Assembly: GCA_000827265.1 (NCBI GenBank)
Contig: KN834875.1
Coordinates: 56,901-119,835, forward strand
Source of the DNA: Collybiopsis luxurians FD-317 M1
Lineage: Eukaryota; Basidiomycota; Agaricomycetes; Agaricales; Omphalotaceae
Length of the DNA stretch: 62,935 nucleotides
Reading direction: 5' to 3'
A model generated the notes under the pieces. The model worked only from the letters and a program-made list of their open reading frames with translations, searched no databases and was not told the DNA's origin. A program made the position numbers and the translations under genes. Shown piece by piece: positions 11,001 through 22,794 of this stretch. Each line of letters opens with the position of its first letter. Position 1 is the first letter of the stretch.

Positions 11001-12457
11001 TCAGATTGGTAGTCCTCTCCATGGCCATGATGATTATGTCCAGTCAGTAGCATTTTCACCTGATGGAACCAGGATTGTGTCTGGGTCTGATGACAGGACA
11101 GTGCGGATCTGGGATGTTACCACTGGAACTCAGATTAGTGATCCTCTCCATGGTCATGATGATTATGTCCGCTCAGTAGCATTTTCACCTGATGGAACCA
11201 GGATTGTGTCTGGGTCTCTGAAGACAGAACAGTGAGGGTCTGGGATGCCACCACTGGAACTCAGATTGGTGATCCTCTCCATGGCCATGATGAATGTGTC
11301 CAGTCAGTATCATTTTCACCTGATGGAACCAGGATTGTGTCTGGGTCCTTAGACAGGACAGTGAGGATCTGGGATGCCACCACTGGAACTCAGATTGGTA
11401 ACCCTCTCCATGGCCATGATAGACATATCCAGTCAGTAGCATTTTCACCTGATGGAACCAGTATTGTGTCTGGGTCATATGACAGGACAGTGAGGATCTG
11501 GGATGCCACCACTGGATTTCAGATTGGTGATCCTCTCCATGGCCATGATCATTATGTCCACTCGGTAGCATTTTCACCTGATGGAACCAGGATTGTGTCT
11601 GGGTCTTATGACGGTACGGTGAGGATCTGGGATGCCACCACTGGAACTCAGATTGGTAATCCTCTCTATGGCCATGATGAATCTGTCCAGTCAGTAGCAT
11701 TTTCACCTGATGGAACTAGGATTGTGTCTGGGTCTTATGACAGGACAGTGAGGATTTGGGATGCTACCATTGGAACTCAGATTGGTGATCCTCTCCATGG
11801 CCATGATAGGTATGTCCTGTCAGTAGCATTTTCACCTGATGGAACCAGGATTGTGTCTGGGTCTTTAGACAGCACTGTGAGGATATGGGATGCCACCACT
11901 GGAACTCAGATTGGTGATCCTCTCCATGGCCATGATAATCATGTCCGGTTAGTAGCATTTTCATCTGATGGGACCAGGATTGTGTCTGGGTCTTCAGACA
12001 GGACAGTGAGGATCTGGGATGCTACCACTGGAACTCAGATTGGTGATCCTCTCCCTGGCCATGATGATTATGTCCACTCAGTAGCCTTTTCACCTGATGG
12101 AACCAGAATTGTGTTTAGGTCTATTGACAGCAGTGAGAAAATCTGGAATTATACCAATACTCCTAATAACAACTATTTCCTGCCACTGATATCCAAAAGT
12201 AAGCCATTTCAATCACTTTACATTCTACTCTTACACTTTGTATAGCCGCTCAAAACTCATATTGGACTCCATCAGCACATGGCTGGATCCAACTTTTCCC
12301 TGCCCATCTTCCCCTTGTATGCATACCTCCCCACTGCTGCAAAATCCTATGGACACCCAGAACTGAATGCATAATTTCTTGTATTGGGTATACCAAGTTA
12401 ACATTCTCAAATTGTGTTTATGGCACAAACTGGTCCCAATGCATGTCAAATGTGTAA
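8046..12457 (+). CDS. NLR1: helical N-domain - NACHT - WD40 protein, frameshifted in the WD40 array
   Basis: Seven exons: 8046-8426, 8478-8611, 8665-8809, 8863-8910, 8966-10489, 10540-12198, 12246-12457. All introns are GT..AG and sit at the same places as in NLR2. Residues ~70-240 form an amphipathic helical region resembling the HeLo/MLKL-type four-helix bundle of fungal cell-death proteins. NACHT follows, with a P-loop read as 'RVAGTGKST' (Arg293 replaces the first Gly) and Walker B 'VVVVDALDE'. The C-terminal part holds eleven 43-residue WD40 repeats, the last degenerate. A duplicated CT within 11214-11220 shifts the frame, ending the protein at 11235 (about 975 residues). Removing the 2 bp gives one continuous frame of 1366 residues to TAA 12455-12457. 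I chose ATG 8046 because it aligns with the NLR2 start. Predicted role: nucleotide-regulated non-self sensor triggering cell death (inference from architecture). Confidence 0.85.
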
Positions 12458-12601
12458 TTAGTCTGCTAATACATACTACTGAAAATGGGTTATCAATTCT
12501 TTTTGTTATATAATTACTTGCTTCTTTGTATTATTCTTATGTATTCAAGGATTGGAAAAATTGAGATGAACTTATGTAAATTATAATTAGCCTTCGTACC
12601 A

Positions 12602-12822
12602 AATGTAGAGGTGCAAGGATTGGATTGTAGAATCAAGGAAAATATTAGGGAGACTGAAATATTACTGTTAATATTGGAGGAATGATGTCAAATTGGTACA
12701 GCTCATCAATATATTAATAAAACCATTCTGACAAGAGAAGAGTATTATCTCAAATAGAAGCTATGAGTCTAATGAGAGCATTATCAAGAAAGAGGGAAGT
12801 TCCAAAAATGGCAATTCAGGTA
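12602..12822 (+). pseudogene. NLR exon-5 fragment
   Basis: This resembles the end of NLR1 exon 5 (10265-10489): 'gattggat.g.agaatca.g.aaaatatt.gggaga', then blocks matching the region encoding 'EAMSLMKALSR'. Stops and indels break it, and it ends near the exon border (aattcag). It lies 150 bp after NLR1, so it is a relic of a further tandem copy. Confidence 0.7.
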
Positions 12823-13557
12823 GTTGTTACAAGTCCGGAATGAAATGGAGGAATCATCTTGCCAGGGAACTTGACCTTTTTCCCACGCCATCTGAGTTGC
12901 TCTATATATCGACTTTTTTCCCCATATATGGACCTGTCACTTTTCGTGACTCCTGTTACATTGTGTGATTTACATCCACCATCATCTCCGTCCCTTCTAT
13001 TCCCTTTTTTACTACTGGGTACCTTCTTAACATTGTTTTTTTACATCCTAATTCCATACTCAAGCCATATTTCAGTCCACAACCAGGCATGGTAATAGCA
13101 ATTGCATGTCAGTATAAGCAGAATGCACAGCTCATGTGGGAGGCAGTTTGGATATAATTCATTGCACAACATTCATCATAGATCTGCTGTAAAATCTCAT
13201 TCAGGACCTTGGGGACAGATGCAAGCAGAAACTGAATTTGAGCCCTATAATACAGCTCTTATTGGTCTCGATTTCCAAGCCAGCTGATTCCAGCCATCAT
13301 CATCATCGCAATGTATTTCACTCAATCCAGCCTCCTTCTGCCCACCAGTCTGCTTGAAATTTGGTAAAGCTTATGATTTCTATTGTAACTTTTCTACATC
13401 CAGATTCTGGGCTTTCTACTTTTGTTGTTCTATGTCGCCGATCCTTCACATAGTGAGCAGCGCTCTTTTCTTCACTTCAAGAACTTTCCCATGGCCCTTT
13501 TTCTTTCCCACAGGTGATGTGCCAATGAATCGCTCAGCACTACCACTGTCTTGCACA
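12823..13557. other. Spacer with no supported gene
   Basis: T-rich sequence between the NLR fragment and the foldback element. The short hydrophobic frames here look like products of composition only. Confidence 0.4.
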
Positions 13558-14774
13558 CACACCTGACCGACAAGCTTTTCATGCATGAAAAACATAAGGG
13601 GAAATTTCAAATCAAACAGCCAGCATTTCATGGGTAATTTATATTTTTTAGTGGCCTGTAATTTGTATCTTTTGTGCCGGACAAATGCGAAGAATAACAG
13701 GCAGTTTATCTGAAGAGATTGAATTGTTTTGTGTTTGATCAACAGGCCTTTTCTCATTGGTACAAGGCTGTAATTCTCGTAATGTAAAATCACTCTTTTG
13801 GCTTGGATATAAATATTCTTTCGGCTCGTCTGAATTAACTAATAATTTGCCCTAGATAATGATAATCTTTCAGGCCACATATCAGTTATCTTTGGTGCCC
13901 AATAACTCTTATATTGCGCACTTGCAAAATCTTAAATTTTTCCCCTGCGAAACCATATTACTACCTTTTTTGGAAAGGCACTATTTAAGTGCTTAGTTCT
14001 TCTCACTGCTACTGGTCTTCCACATTGCGCTAGTTCCACTGCTTCGGTTTGTATGTGGAACATGCAAATCTCCTTTCAAAATTGAAGATGCTATTTGTTC
14101 AGAGCAGAAGGAATGCAAAGCGTAGGGTTAGAGATGAACATAAGTGCAAGATCTCAGACCGTAAGCCTCTGACTGGATGGCTTGCATCTTTTTTCGCAGA
14201 TGGTTATATTGAATCTTTGGTAGATTTTCAATGGGAAAAGCTGCATGTGTCTCAGAAGGACTTTCCTCTGTATGATATGCAGATAGATCTGGATTGGTAT
14301 TTGCAGAAACTACATTCACATTGATATTTTAATAAGTAGAGCACTTACATGGTGCCTTTCCAAAAAAGGTAGTAATATGGTTTCGCAAGGGGAAAAATTT
14401 GATATTTTGCAAGCGTGCAAGATTAGAGTTATCAGATGCCAAAGATAACTAATATCTGGCCCAAAAGACTATCATTATCTAGGGCAAAATATTAGTTAAT
14501 TCTGAGCCGAAAGGATATTTATATCCAAGCCGAAAGATTGATTTTACTTTACAAGAATTACAACCTTGCACTAATGAGAAAAGGTCCGTTGATCATAAAC
14601 AAAACAATTTCAATCTCTTCAGATAAACTGCCTGTTTTTCTTTGCATTTGCCCGGCACAGAAGATATAAATTACAGGCTGCTAGAAAATATAAATTATCT
14701 AAGAAATACTGGCTGTTTGTTTTGAAACTTCCCCTTATGTTTTTTGTGTGCAAAAAGCTTGTCGGTCAGGTGTG
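13558..14774. mobile_element. Foldback-type element with ~440-bp inverted arms
   Basis: 13558-13997 and 14338-14774 are inverted copies, starting CACACCTGACCGACAAGCTT and ending with its complement. They stay alignable to their inner ends (ggaaaggcac..aagtgct). Arms differ by scattered substitutions and small indels. I cannot see a clean target-site duplication. The ~340-bp centre holds a frame (14049-14324, first in-frame ATG about 14091) encoding a basic then acidic/aromatic peptide of unknown family. Long arms with a short centre fit a foldback or Mutator-like derivative; the superfamily is not established. Confidence 0.75.
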
Positions 14775-15039
14775 ACATTAGCAGGTAGTTCTCACCAAGT
14801 TACTCAACCTCACCTACAATACAAAACTTATAATATGAGACTTTGTGGTTGTGAGTGCATTTGAAGTATGCACCCAATTTTGCCCTCTACTCTACTTACT
14901 TCATGTATTGTAGATAGTTGGCTGTTGTCGTATGTGCTTGTTAGCAATGTCCGGACTCGTACATGCCACACACAAAGTGCGATGGCCCACATCCCCCAAG
15001 TAAGCAGTCTGTAGTGACTGACAATAGCTGTTACCAAGC
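14775..15039. other. Spacer with no supported gene
   Basis: No coding or mobile features recognised between the foldback element and the NLR3 remnant. Confidence 0.4.
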
Positions 15040-15330
15040 TGTTGCAAAAGAGACATGTCTGAGATTGAACATATATGAATTGCCATCATCATTTATTGCA
15101 GATGCAGAAGTTGAGGGATTGGATAGAAAAATCAGGAAAAATATTGGGGAGACACTGGAATATTGCTGTCAGTACTGGAGTGATCATTTAAAAGTTGCAC
15201 AGCCAAAGAATGTGTTAATGCCAGATATGGCAGGTTTCATCCAAGAGAAGGGAGTGTTTTGGTTAGAAGCTATGAGTTTAATGAAGGCATTACCAAGATG
15301 TGGAGAAATATTAAAAGTAGCACTACAGGT

Positions 15331-16248
15331 TAGTGTTGCCGCGGCTCGCAAATCAGCCGGCTAATAGCCAGAGCCGATTGGTGACTAAAGCTGAGCCGGT
15401 CAGCCAGCTGACACCTGTATGTGAGCCAGCTTCCCACGGCTTCAAGCTGAATGCAGCGGCTGGGAGCTGGCTCACAGTTGACTCCTTCCAGCTTGAATGA
15501 CAATCATCTTGCAACTGTGCAAGAATCCATTCTAAGGCTTGTGCATCACCTCCTGGCCCACTCCAGGCCCTTCCCTCACTTTCCTCAACCTAATCTTCCA
15601 AGAATGATTGAGTCACATGGATGCAAGACTTTTGGTCCGAGATGAGGGTGTGCTTTGCTTTGCAGAATTTGGCCTGGGTGAGTCTAAGATATATCTACAA
15701 GTGATTTAGTTTTCTTAAATGTAGGGCAGAATTGTTATGTCCAAACTTTTGCTTCTACTGTGAACTGCATACAGCATAAATATATATTATGTTCACTAAA
15801 TTGACCTCCCTCCCATGAATTTTTGGAAAATACATTGCCTCTGTCACATAATTGCTCTTCGAGTCTGCACTTGAATGCCTCTAAGTTTCTGAGAAAAGTG
15901 CACTGCTGCGTCACTGCATTATGCCATGTCATTACTCCACATCAGGCAACATACATAATGTAACTACATCAGGCCCATGTTCTGCAAATTAGTGTTCATT
16001 AGAAGCTTGGCTCCCTGCATTGTTTGTCTGACTGCACCCTGATCGTGGTCAGCAAGTATTGTAGAGGTAGTGTGTATGATACCCAAAGGCTTTTTCCACT
16101 TCGGCTTGCCAGCTCAAAGCCGACTTGGGACCTAGCTCAAGTCAGCTAATGCTTTTTAAGTCAGCTCATTCCAGCTATTGGGCTGGCTAATCATGAGAGC
16201 CGCAGCTATGCAAGTTGACTTGCGGCTAGCCGAGCTGTGGCAACACTA
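15331..16248. mobile_element. Non-autonomous hAT-type element in NLR3
   Basis: The ends are TAGTGTTGCC...GGCAACACTA (perfect 10 bp; 16 of the first 18 bp match). They fit the hAT end pattern YARNG. The element is flanked by an 8-bp duplication CTACAGGT (15323-15330 and 16249-16256), the hAT target-site length. Subterminal regions are rich in agcc/ggct motifs. No transposase is encoded. Confidence 0.9.
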
Positions 16249-17325
16249 CTACAGGTCCTATAAAATGTTAGGAAATAAACACTACAAATGCAATGAAAGT
16301 AAACAATCTATTGTTGGATCTGCAAAATTTGTTGATACTATTTGGGAGTAGTAAGACTAATGGAATCACACCACATTTGTATGTGAGTATCATTCCATTT
16401 TGAAAACAGAACAGTGAATCAAAGGTTGAACTAAAAAGAGTGGTGAGGGTAGAGCAACAGGTGGTTCAAGGATCTGATGGTCAGATAGCAGTACTCAATG
16501 GAGGTGGAAGAGTAATGGGTGCAATATTTTCCAATGATGGCAACAGGATTGTATCTGGGTCTTCAGATGGCACATTGAAGCTATGGGATGCCATAACTGG
16601 CACTCAGATTGGCAATCCTCTCCATGGCCATGATGATTCTGTCCATTCAGTAGCATTTTCAACTGATAGAACCAGGATTGTGTCTGGGTCCAGGAAAAGG
16701 ATAGTGACAATCTGGGATGCCACCACTGGAACTCAGATTGGTGATCCTCTCCATGGCCATGACCATTTAGTCCAGTCAGTAGTATTTTCACCTGATGGAA
16801 CTAGGATTGTGTCTGGCTCTTTAGACATCACAGTGAGGATCTGGGATGCCACCACTGGAGCTCAGATTGGTCATTGTCTCCATGGCCATGATGATTCTGT
16901 CCAGTCAGTAGCATTTTCATCTGATGGAATGAGGACTGTTTCTGGGTCTATTGACATAACAGTGAGGATCTGGGGTGCCACTACTGGAACTCAGATTCAT
17001 AATCCTCTCCATGACCATCATGATTATGTCCAGTCAGTAGTATTTTCACCTGATGGAATCAGGATTGTGTCTGGGTCTTCAGACAGGACAGTGAGGATCT
17101 GAGATGCTACCACTGGAACTCAGATTGGTGATCCTCTCCCTGGTCATGATGATTATGTCTGCTCAGTAGTATTTTCACCTGATGGAACTAGGATTGCATT
17201 TGGGTCTAATAACTGTACTGAGAAAATCTGGAATTATATCAATACTCCCAATAACAACCATTTCAATCACTTTACATTCTACTCTTACTCTGTATACAGC
17301 CACTTTAAATTCACCTTGGACCTTA

Positions 17326-17559
17326 CATCAGGAAAACTCCCTTAAGTCCAGGTTGCCCAGAGATACCCCCCAAATCCTGAATAGCCTCAGGATCCCTCAG
17401 AATCCCTGGGGTGCCTGAAAACCCTGAAGGTGCCCTGGGGAACCCTGGGGATGATTTCAAGTGACCTCAGGGCTCTCAGGGAGCCCAGGGACTCTGAGAC
17501 TGTCTAGGATTTGGGGGGTATCTCTGGGCAACCTGGACTTAGGGGACTTTTTCCAGATG
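17326..17559. mobile_element. MITE with ~47-bp inverted ends and TA target duplication
   Basis: Both ends read inward as CATC(A/T)GGAAAA..TCCC.TAAGTCC then AGGTTGCCCAGAGATACCCC, nearly perfect over about 47 bp. It is flanked by TA (17324-17325 and 17560-17561), which points to a Tc1/mariner-type mover. The empty site can be read in NLR1, where the flanks are continuous near 12268-12275. Confidence 0.85.
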
Positions 17560-17750
17560 TATCAGCACATGGCTGGATCCAACTTTCCCATGTCCATCTT
17601 CCCCTTGTATGGATACCTCTCCACTTCTGCAAAATCCTATGGACACCCAGAACTGAATGCATAATTTCTTGTATTGGGTATAACAAGTTAACATTCTCAA
17701 ATTGTGTTTATGGCCCAAACTGGTCCCAATGTATGTCAAATGTGTAATTT

Positions 17751-18262
17751 GTGTACTAACCCATACTACTCAAAATGTGTTATCAATTTTTTTGTTCTAT
17801 AACTACTATGTATTCAAGGATTGGAAAAATTGAGATGAACTTCATCATGAAAAAGTACCCATTGCCCAGGTTAACTATAATTACCCAGAGGATTATAGCC
17901 AAATACTGGGCTGCCTCAGACATCAAGGGTTGCAAGGGTTGTGAGAGCTGCCAAGGCTGTCAGGGCTCCAAAGGATTTTAACCAGATCCTGTACAAGCTC
18001 TGGGACAACCCTGGGAAACTTCAAAGTGTTCCTGGCATATAAATACCAAAATGCAATATATATGCCAAAGTGAAGCATATGAGTGATGTGTTGCATGAAT
18101 AAATGTAATAAAAAACAAATTGGGCACACAATTGTGTATGGAATACTTATGCTGGGCACCTACATACATCTCAAGACTCAACATTTCATTAATCAACAGT
18201 ATCTATGCTCTGGTGTATTGAAGGCACTGATAACCCCTGAGACTTGGATTATTGATCTCCTT
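17751..18262. other. Spacer with no supported gene
   Basis: The first ~100 bp continue the NLR 3' flank shared with 12460-12580 ('tattcaaggattggaaaaatt'). The rest shows nothing recognisable. Confidence 0.5.
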
Positions 18263-18267
18263 CTCAC

Positions 18268-18915
18268 TGTCATGACACTGGTACTTATATCATTTTCTCA
18301 CCCCTATTTTTCACTTTCTTCACACACTTGTTCACATGATTGCATTTATGACACACTATCATTCCATTCCAATATTCTGATACTTCTTTGATACATCACA
18401 CTTCCATCTTCTTTCCACATGATTCCACTGCCTCTCTTTCTATTCACTTTATCATCCTCTTGCTTCTCACTGAGACAATTCCTAATCCTTACTATTATGA
18501 TTCCTAATCCCTTTCTTGCACTGTCACCCTTTCATTGTTCTTTCATGTATGACCACATGTATCTTCACTTTCTTCTTCTTGTGCTGTCGCTTTTATTGTT
18601 CTTTCCTTTCTATTCTCCAACTCGTATAAATAGGACTGTAGATAGCTCCTAGTTCCCCATCTTGACCTCTTGGTCTTTGGGGACTAGGTATGTGTTTGTA
18701 TCTTTGGTCACACTCAATATTGACTTGGTTTTTGGGGACTAGCTTGATATCCTTTGATCATTGTGATTGGCCCTCTGAGCTATCACCGTCATTGAGATCC
18801 CTTATTCTTTTATATTGTGCTTGAGCTCACATCACCACCTGTGCTTGACGCTCGCTCTGTGCTAGTGTCTGTGCTTCATATCTGTGCTGCCGCCTTGTCT
18901 CTTGTCTCTGCAACA
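18268..18915 (+). repeat. 5' LTR of the outer Ty3/gypsy element
   Basis: It starts TGTCATGACACTGG and ends CTGCAACA. A TATAAATAGG box near 18625-18634 is a plausible promoter. A 'tttggggactag' motif occurs twice downstream of it. Confidence 0.93.
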
Positions 18916-19174
18916 TTAGGTCGAGATCTCATACTTGTACCATCAGCTCTCTCACTGATCCTATGAGGAGTGGACATCGGACTCACCTGATCCTCCACCC
19001 CTAGTTGCCATCACATCTTACAGAGCCACCTTTGACTGCTCTGCACTCTACCACACATTTGACACCCAAAGCAACTATGACATACACTGAATTGTACCAT
19101 CCAACCAAGCCGAACCAGGATATTGAGCTGACTGTGATGAGAACCTGTACCCTAACTGCTACCTACTCAGCATA

Positions 19175-20542
19175 TTGATACCAGAAAACATTTCTGAAAA
19201 TGGAAGATTCATATGCATCCCTGTGATCACTCCATCTGCATCCCAAGTACCATCTAGAGTACCATCCAGGGTAGGACAGATTTCAAACCCTACTAGTGCC
19301 AGAGCATCCCCTGCATACATACCTGTCACTCTTCCTTTTGCTGAACAAGAATCTGCTCACAAACCTGAACCCAAATCTGAAGCTGAATCTGATCACATTG
19401 AATTAGATTCCCCCAAAACTGAAATGTCCAACATAACTCTTGCCAATCTCACTAAAGCCATAAAGGATCTGGCCAACAGCCAGAACACCCTCAAAAACAT
19501 TGTTGCCGACATGGCTCACCATTCCAACTCCAATAAAGGAGTCAGCAAACCTCAGAACTATGATGGGAAACACAGCGATGATGCCTGACACTTCTTAGCT
19601 GCCTTTGAACTGTGGGCTCAAGGGATTCCTGCATTAGCACCTGGTAATGTCAACACTATCATGGCTGCCATATCCTTCCTTGAAGGAGACACTGCCATTT
19701 GGGCTACCCCCATTGCAGAAAATATCACTCAGGTCAACTCCCAGACCCAGGGAGTCACCCTCACCTATGCTGACTGGAATGCATTCAAAGCGGCATTCAA
19801 GGCTCACTTTGAAATTGCAGATGCCGTAGCGGATGCCAAGGAAAGTCTGAAACACCTATGGCAAGGAAGGAATACTGTTGCCCACTATGCTGCCACCTTC
19901 AAACAGCATGCCTCTCGCACTGGCTATTCCGATGAGGACCTCTGAGACCATTTCTATGAACACCTTGCAGATCGAATCAAGGATGCTCTAGTAGCATCCC
20001 AAGCCAATACCAATTCACTGAAGGACCTCATCGATGAAGCCATCTGCATTGACAACTGACAAGTCTCCCATGCCAGGGAAAAAGGGAAGTTCATTGTAAA
20101 TACCCCCACTATCACTGCCTTCAACCCAGCTCCATTCATTGCCCCTACCAGAGACCCCAATGCCATGGAAGTTGATGCAACCACCACACGTCACACTGCT
20201 GAAGAGTATCGCAGCTTCATGGCTGGGAAGTGCTACAGTTGTGGATCCAGAGCTCATCACAAGGCCGATGGACACCACAAGTGATATGTCTGCAATTACT
20301 GTAGACTTGTGGGACATTTGGCTAATGTCTGTTGTTGTAAGTTCATGGGTATTAAAGGACAAGGAACCTTCTGTACTGCTGCAGCCACCTCCAGTACCCC
20401 AGAACTGTCCACTTCTACCATTGCTGCTGCCACCTCTGCGCCTCCTTCTTCCACTGCTGATTTTGCCCAAATTCTCCAACAACTAAATGCCAATCAACAA
20501 GCGCTAGCCACTCAAATCACTGAACTCTGCCAGAATTTTTAA
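19175..20542 (+). pseudogene. gag of the outer element
   Basis: One frame runs from about 19175 to the TAA at 20540-20542, broken by four TGA codons (near 19588, 19945, 20058 and 20283). It shows a gag-type helical region, then two zinc knuckles, the first starting 'CYSCGSRAHHK' and the second 'CNYCRLVGHLANVC'. A Ser/Ala/Pro-rich tail follows. The original ATG is not clear, and the knuckle region itself contains a TGA. Gag would form the virus-like particle. Confidence 0.85.
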
Positions 20543-20559
20543 AGTGGAAACCTGCCACA

Positions 20560-22235
20560 GCTGCTGCCTGGTTCCCCCAATTGTACTCTAAATCATCTCC
20601 TTCTATTTATGCCTCTACAATTTCATGTACTATTGGTTCTATGCAATCTAGTGATTTTTGCCACTTCTGCGTACCGATTAAGTTGCAAGGCAGGTTCAAG
20701 AGTACAAATAGTGCAGCAATGATAGATTCTGGAGCAACAGGATTGTTCCTCCATCAGTGATTCATACAGCAACATTGAATCTTCACCAAACCTCTCTCCT
20801 ATCCCATAACCCTCTATAATATTGATGGCACCCCCAATTTGGCTGGACAAATTACTCACTTGACATGACTCTATTCCACTGTCAATAAAAATCACCCACA
20901 GCTCCTAGAATACCTAATCACTAACTTAGGATCAGAAGACATCATTCTAGGACTCCCATGGCTTAGGAAGGTCAATTCCAATATCAACTGGAAGGAAGGA
21001 TGCTTAGTCATCCTGGAGCCTCAGAAAATTCCATGAAAGGTTGTCATTGAAGAGGTGCTGGAACCAAAAGAGAGTAATGTCGGTGGAACCACAAGTCAGC
21101 TGTTAGAACCAAATTCCCCTGAGCACATCCTGTTACCCCTTCCTACCCCAGATGAGGAGATCCAGGTGTACAAAGAGGAGGGCACACCATTATAGCAGTT
21201 CAATGGGAATAGGAAATGACAAAGGGCCTTGCTTTGAGCCAGGATTATAGGACATGCGACAGAAGAACTATGGTGCACAGCTGGATATACATACTCCCAA
21301 CAACTGGCAGAAGCAGTGCATAAAGATAAGCCTCAGAAAACTTTCAAAGAAATGGTTCCATTACCATATCAAACACATGCTAAAGTCTTTTCTGAAAAGG
21401 AATCAGAATGTTTACCAGAACACAAACCCTGGGACCATGCCATTGATTTACAACCTGATGCTCCTGAAACCATGTGCACCAAAATCTGTCCAATGTCACC
21501 CAATGAACAGGAAGAGCTGGATCATTTCCTAGAAGAAAACCTACATAAAGGTTATATCCACCCCTCTAAATTGCCACTAGCTTCCCCAGTATTCTTTGTA
21601 AAGAAGAAAGATGGAAAGCTTTGGTTTGTCCAAGACTATTGCTGACTCAATGAATACACAGTTAAGAATCATTATCCTCTCCCACTGGTAACTGACATCA
21701 TTAATTGACTCCGGAAATCCAAAATTTTCACCAAATTCAATGTTCAATGGGGATATAATAATGTCCAGATTAAGAAGGATCATGAATGGAAAGCTGCATT
21801 TGCAACCAACAGAGGACTTTTCAAGCCCTTGGTCATGTACTTTGGTTTAACAAATTCCCCAGCTATGTTCCAAGCTCTTATGAACTCAATGTTTGCTGAC
21901 TTAATCGCCGCTGGAAAAATTGCAGTTTACCTTGATGACATCCTTATCTTCACTGAAACCTTGGAAGAACATAGGACCTTGGTCCATGAAGTCCTAAAAT
22001 GCCTCACTCAGCATGACCTTTATTTATGGCCCAAAAAGTGTGAATTCGAATGGCCATCTATCGAATACTTAGGGTTAGTCATTGGAGAAGGAGAAGTATG
22101 TATGGATCCAGTAAAAGTGGAAGCAGTCCAAAATTGGCCCAGCCCCACATGCCTTCATGAATTGTGCAGATTCTTAGGTTTTGCTAATTTCTACTGGAGA
22201 TTCATTGAAGGATTTGCAAAGAAAGCCTGACCTCT
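20560..22235 (+). pseudogene. pol of the outer element, first part (protease and reverse transcriptase)
   Basis: The frame contains a protease-like 'MIDSGATGLF' motif and an RT with 'PLASPVFFVKKKDG', 'GLTNSPAMFQALMN' and an intact 'YLDDIL' active site. At least nine stops interrupt it, all but one (a TAG near 21193) TGA. Several replace residues expected to be Arg or Trp, such as the positions after 'VQDYC' and 'VTDIIN'. The segment ends at the nested insertion inside the RT connection region and resumes at 30186. Confidence 0.9.
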
Positions 22236-22606
22236 ATTGTACTTGCTCACGGTTCAGAGGGATAAAACCGGAGCTAGATAGAGTGCAATGAGGCGTTCCG
22301 AGGTTTAGAGAGGAAGAGGGAAAGGGAAAAGTTAATTAATTAATTTTCTATAGGTGAAATTGTACATTAAATATGTGGTAAGTCAGAATAATATACTATG
22401 TTCAGGAGCCAAATGTCCAAGTGAAACTCAACCGCACAAGACAGCTGAGTGAAAAACCGTACGAGTATCTAAACTAAGTAAGTGAATTCCTATATCAGTA
22501 AGTATTATTGATCAGCACGTCGTTGACCATGGATTAACCATTTTCCAAGTTCACTGTCATGGTGAACTTGTTGTGCTACATGCACAGGGGTGCAGGGAGC
22601 ACGACA
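22236..22606 (-). repeat. LTR of the inner element (3' LTR in element orientation)
   Basis: It is 371 bp and about 95% identical to 29814-30185. All 17 substitutions between the pair are CG versus TG or CA; there is also one 1-bp indel. Confidence 0.93.
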
Positions 22607-22794
22607 CCCCCTTTCCACTGAAAAAGAAAGTCCCAGAGAGAAGGAGAGAAAAAGGGACATGGATGATGCAAATAGGAGAGAAATTAGCAAGAAGGGAAGA
22701 CACTTTGTCAGGTAGAAACAGGGGCCATGGCAGTGTAAAGAGAATGTAATGTATAAAAAAAAATTATTCCTGGCCACAAGACGGACATATCATG

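Larger units (their letters stand above)
15040..17750 (+). pseudogene. NLR3: truncated NACHT-WD40 pseudogene split by two transposons
   Basis: 15040-15322 matches the last ~95 codons of NLR exon 5 ('NIYELPSSFIADAEVEG' through 'SLMKALPRCGEILKVAL'). A 918-bp hAT-type element follows exactly at the exon 5/intron border. Coding homology resumes at ~16290 with the linker and WD40 repeats (16440-17230). A TGA replaces the conserved Trp in the 'PFWKQ' linker motif, and another TGA (17100-17102) replaces the Trp of a 'VRIWDA' repeat motif. A 234-bp MITE sits before the final exon, whose remnant (17560-17748) matches NLR1's terminal exon. The N-terminal region, P-loop and Walker B are missing, so no functional protein is expected. 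Confidence 0.9.

Noticed and set aside
11185..11706. Long minus-strand frames rich in His/Gly/Gln opposite the WD40 repeats (also near 16495, 11764, 56497, 56758, 57361, 57736, 58045)
   Set aside because: They are antisense shadows of the repeated WD40 coding units; the repeating 'HGHGEDHQSE' pattern is only the complement of the sense repeat.
18916..18960. tRNA primer-binding site after the outer 5' LTR
   Set aside because: The sequence (ttaggtcgagatct) does not start with TGG and I cannot match a tRNA 3' end; decay or another priming mode is possible.
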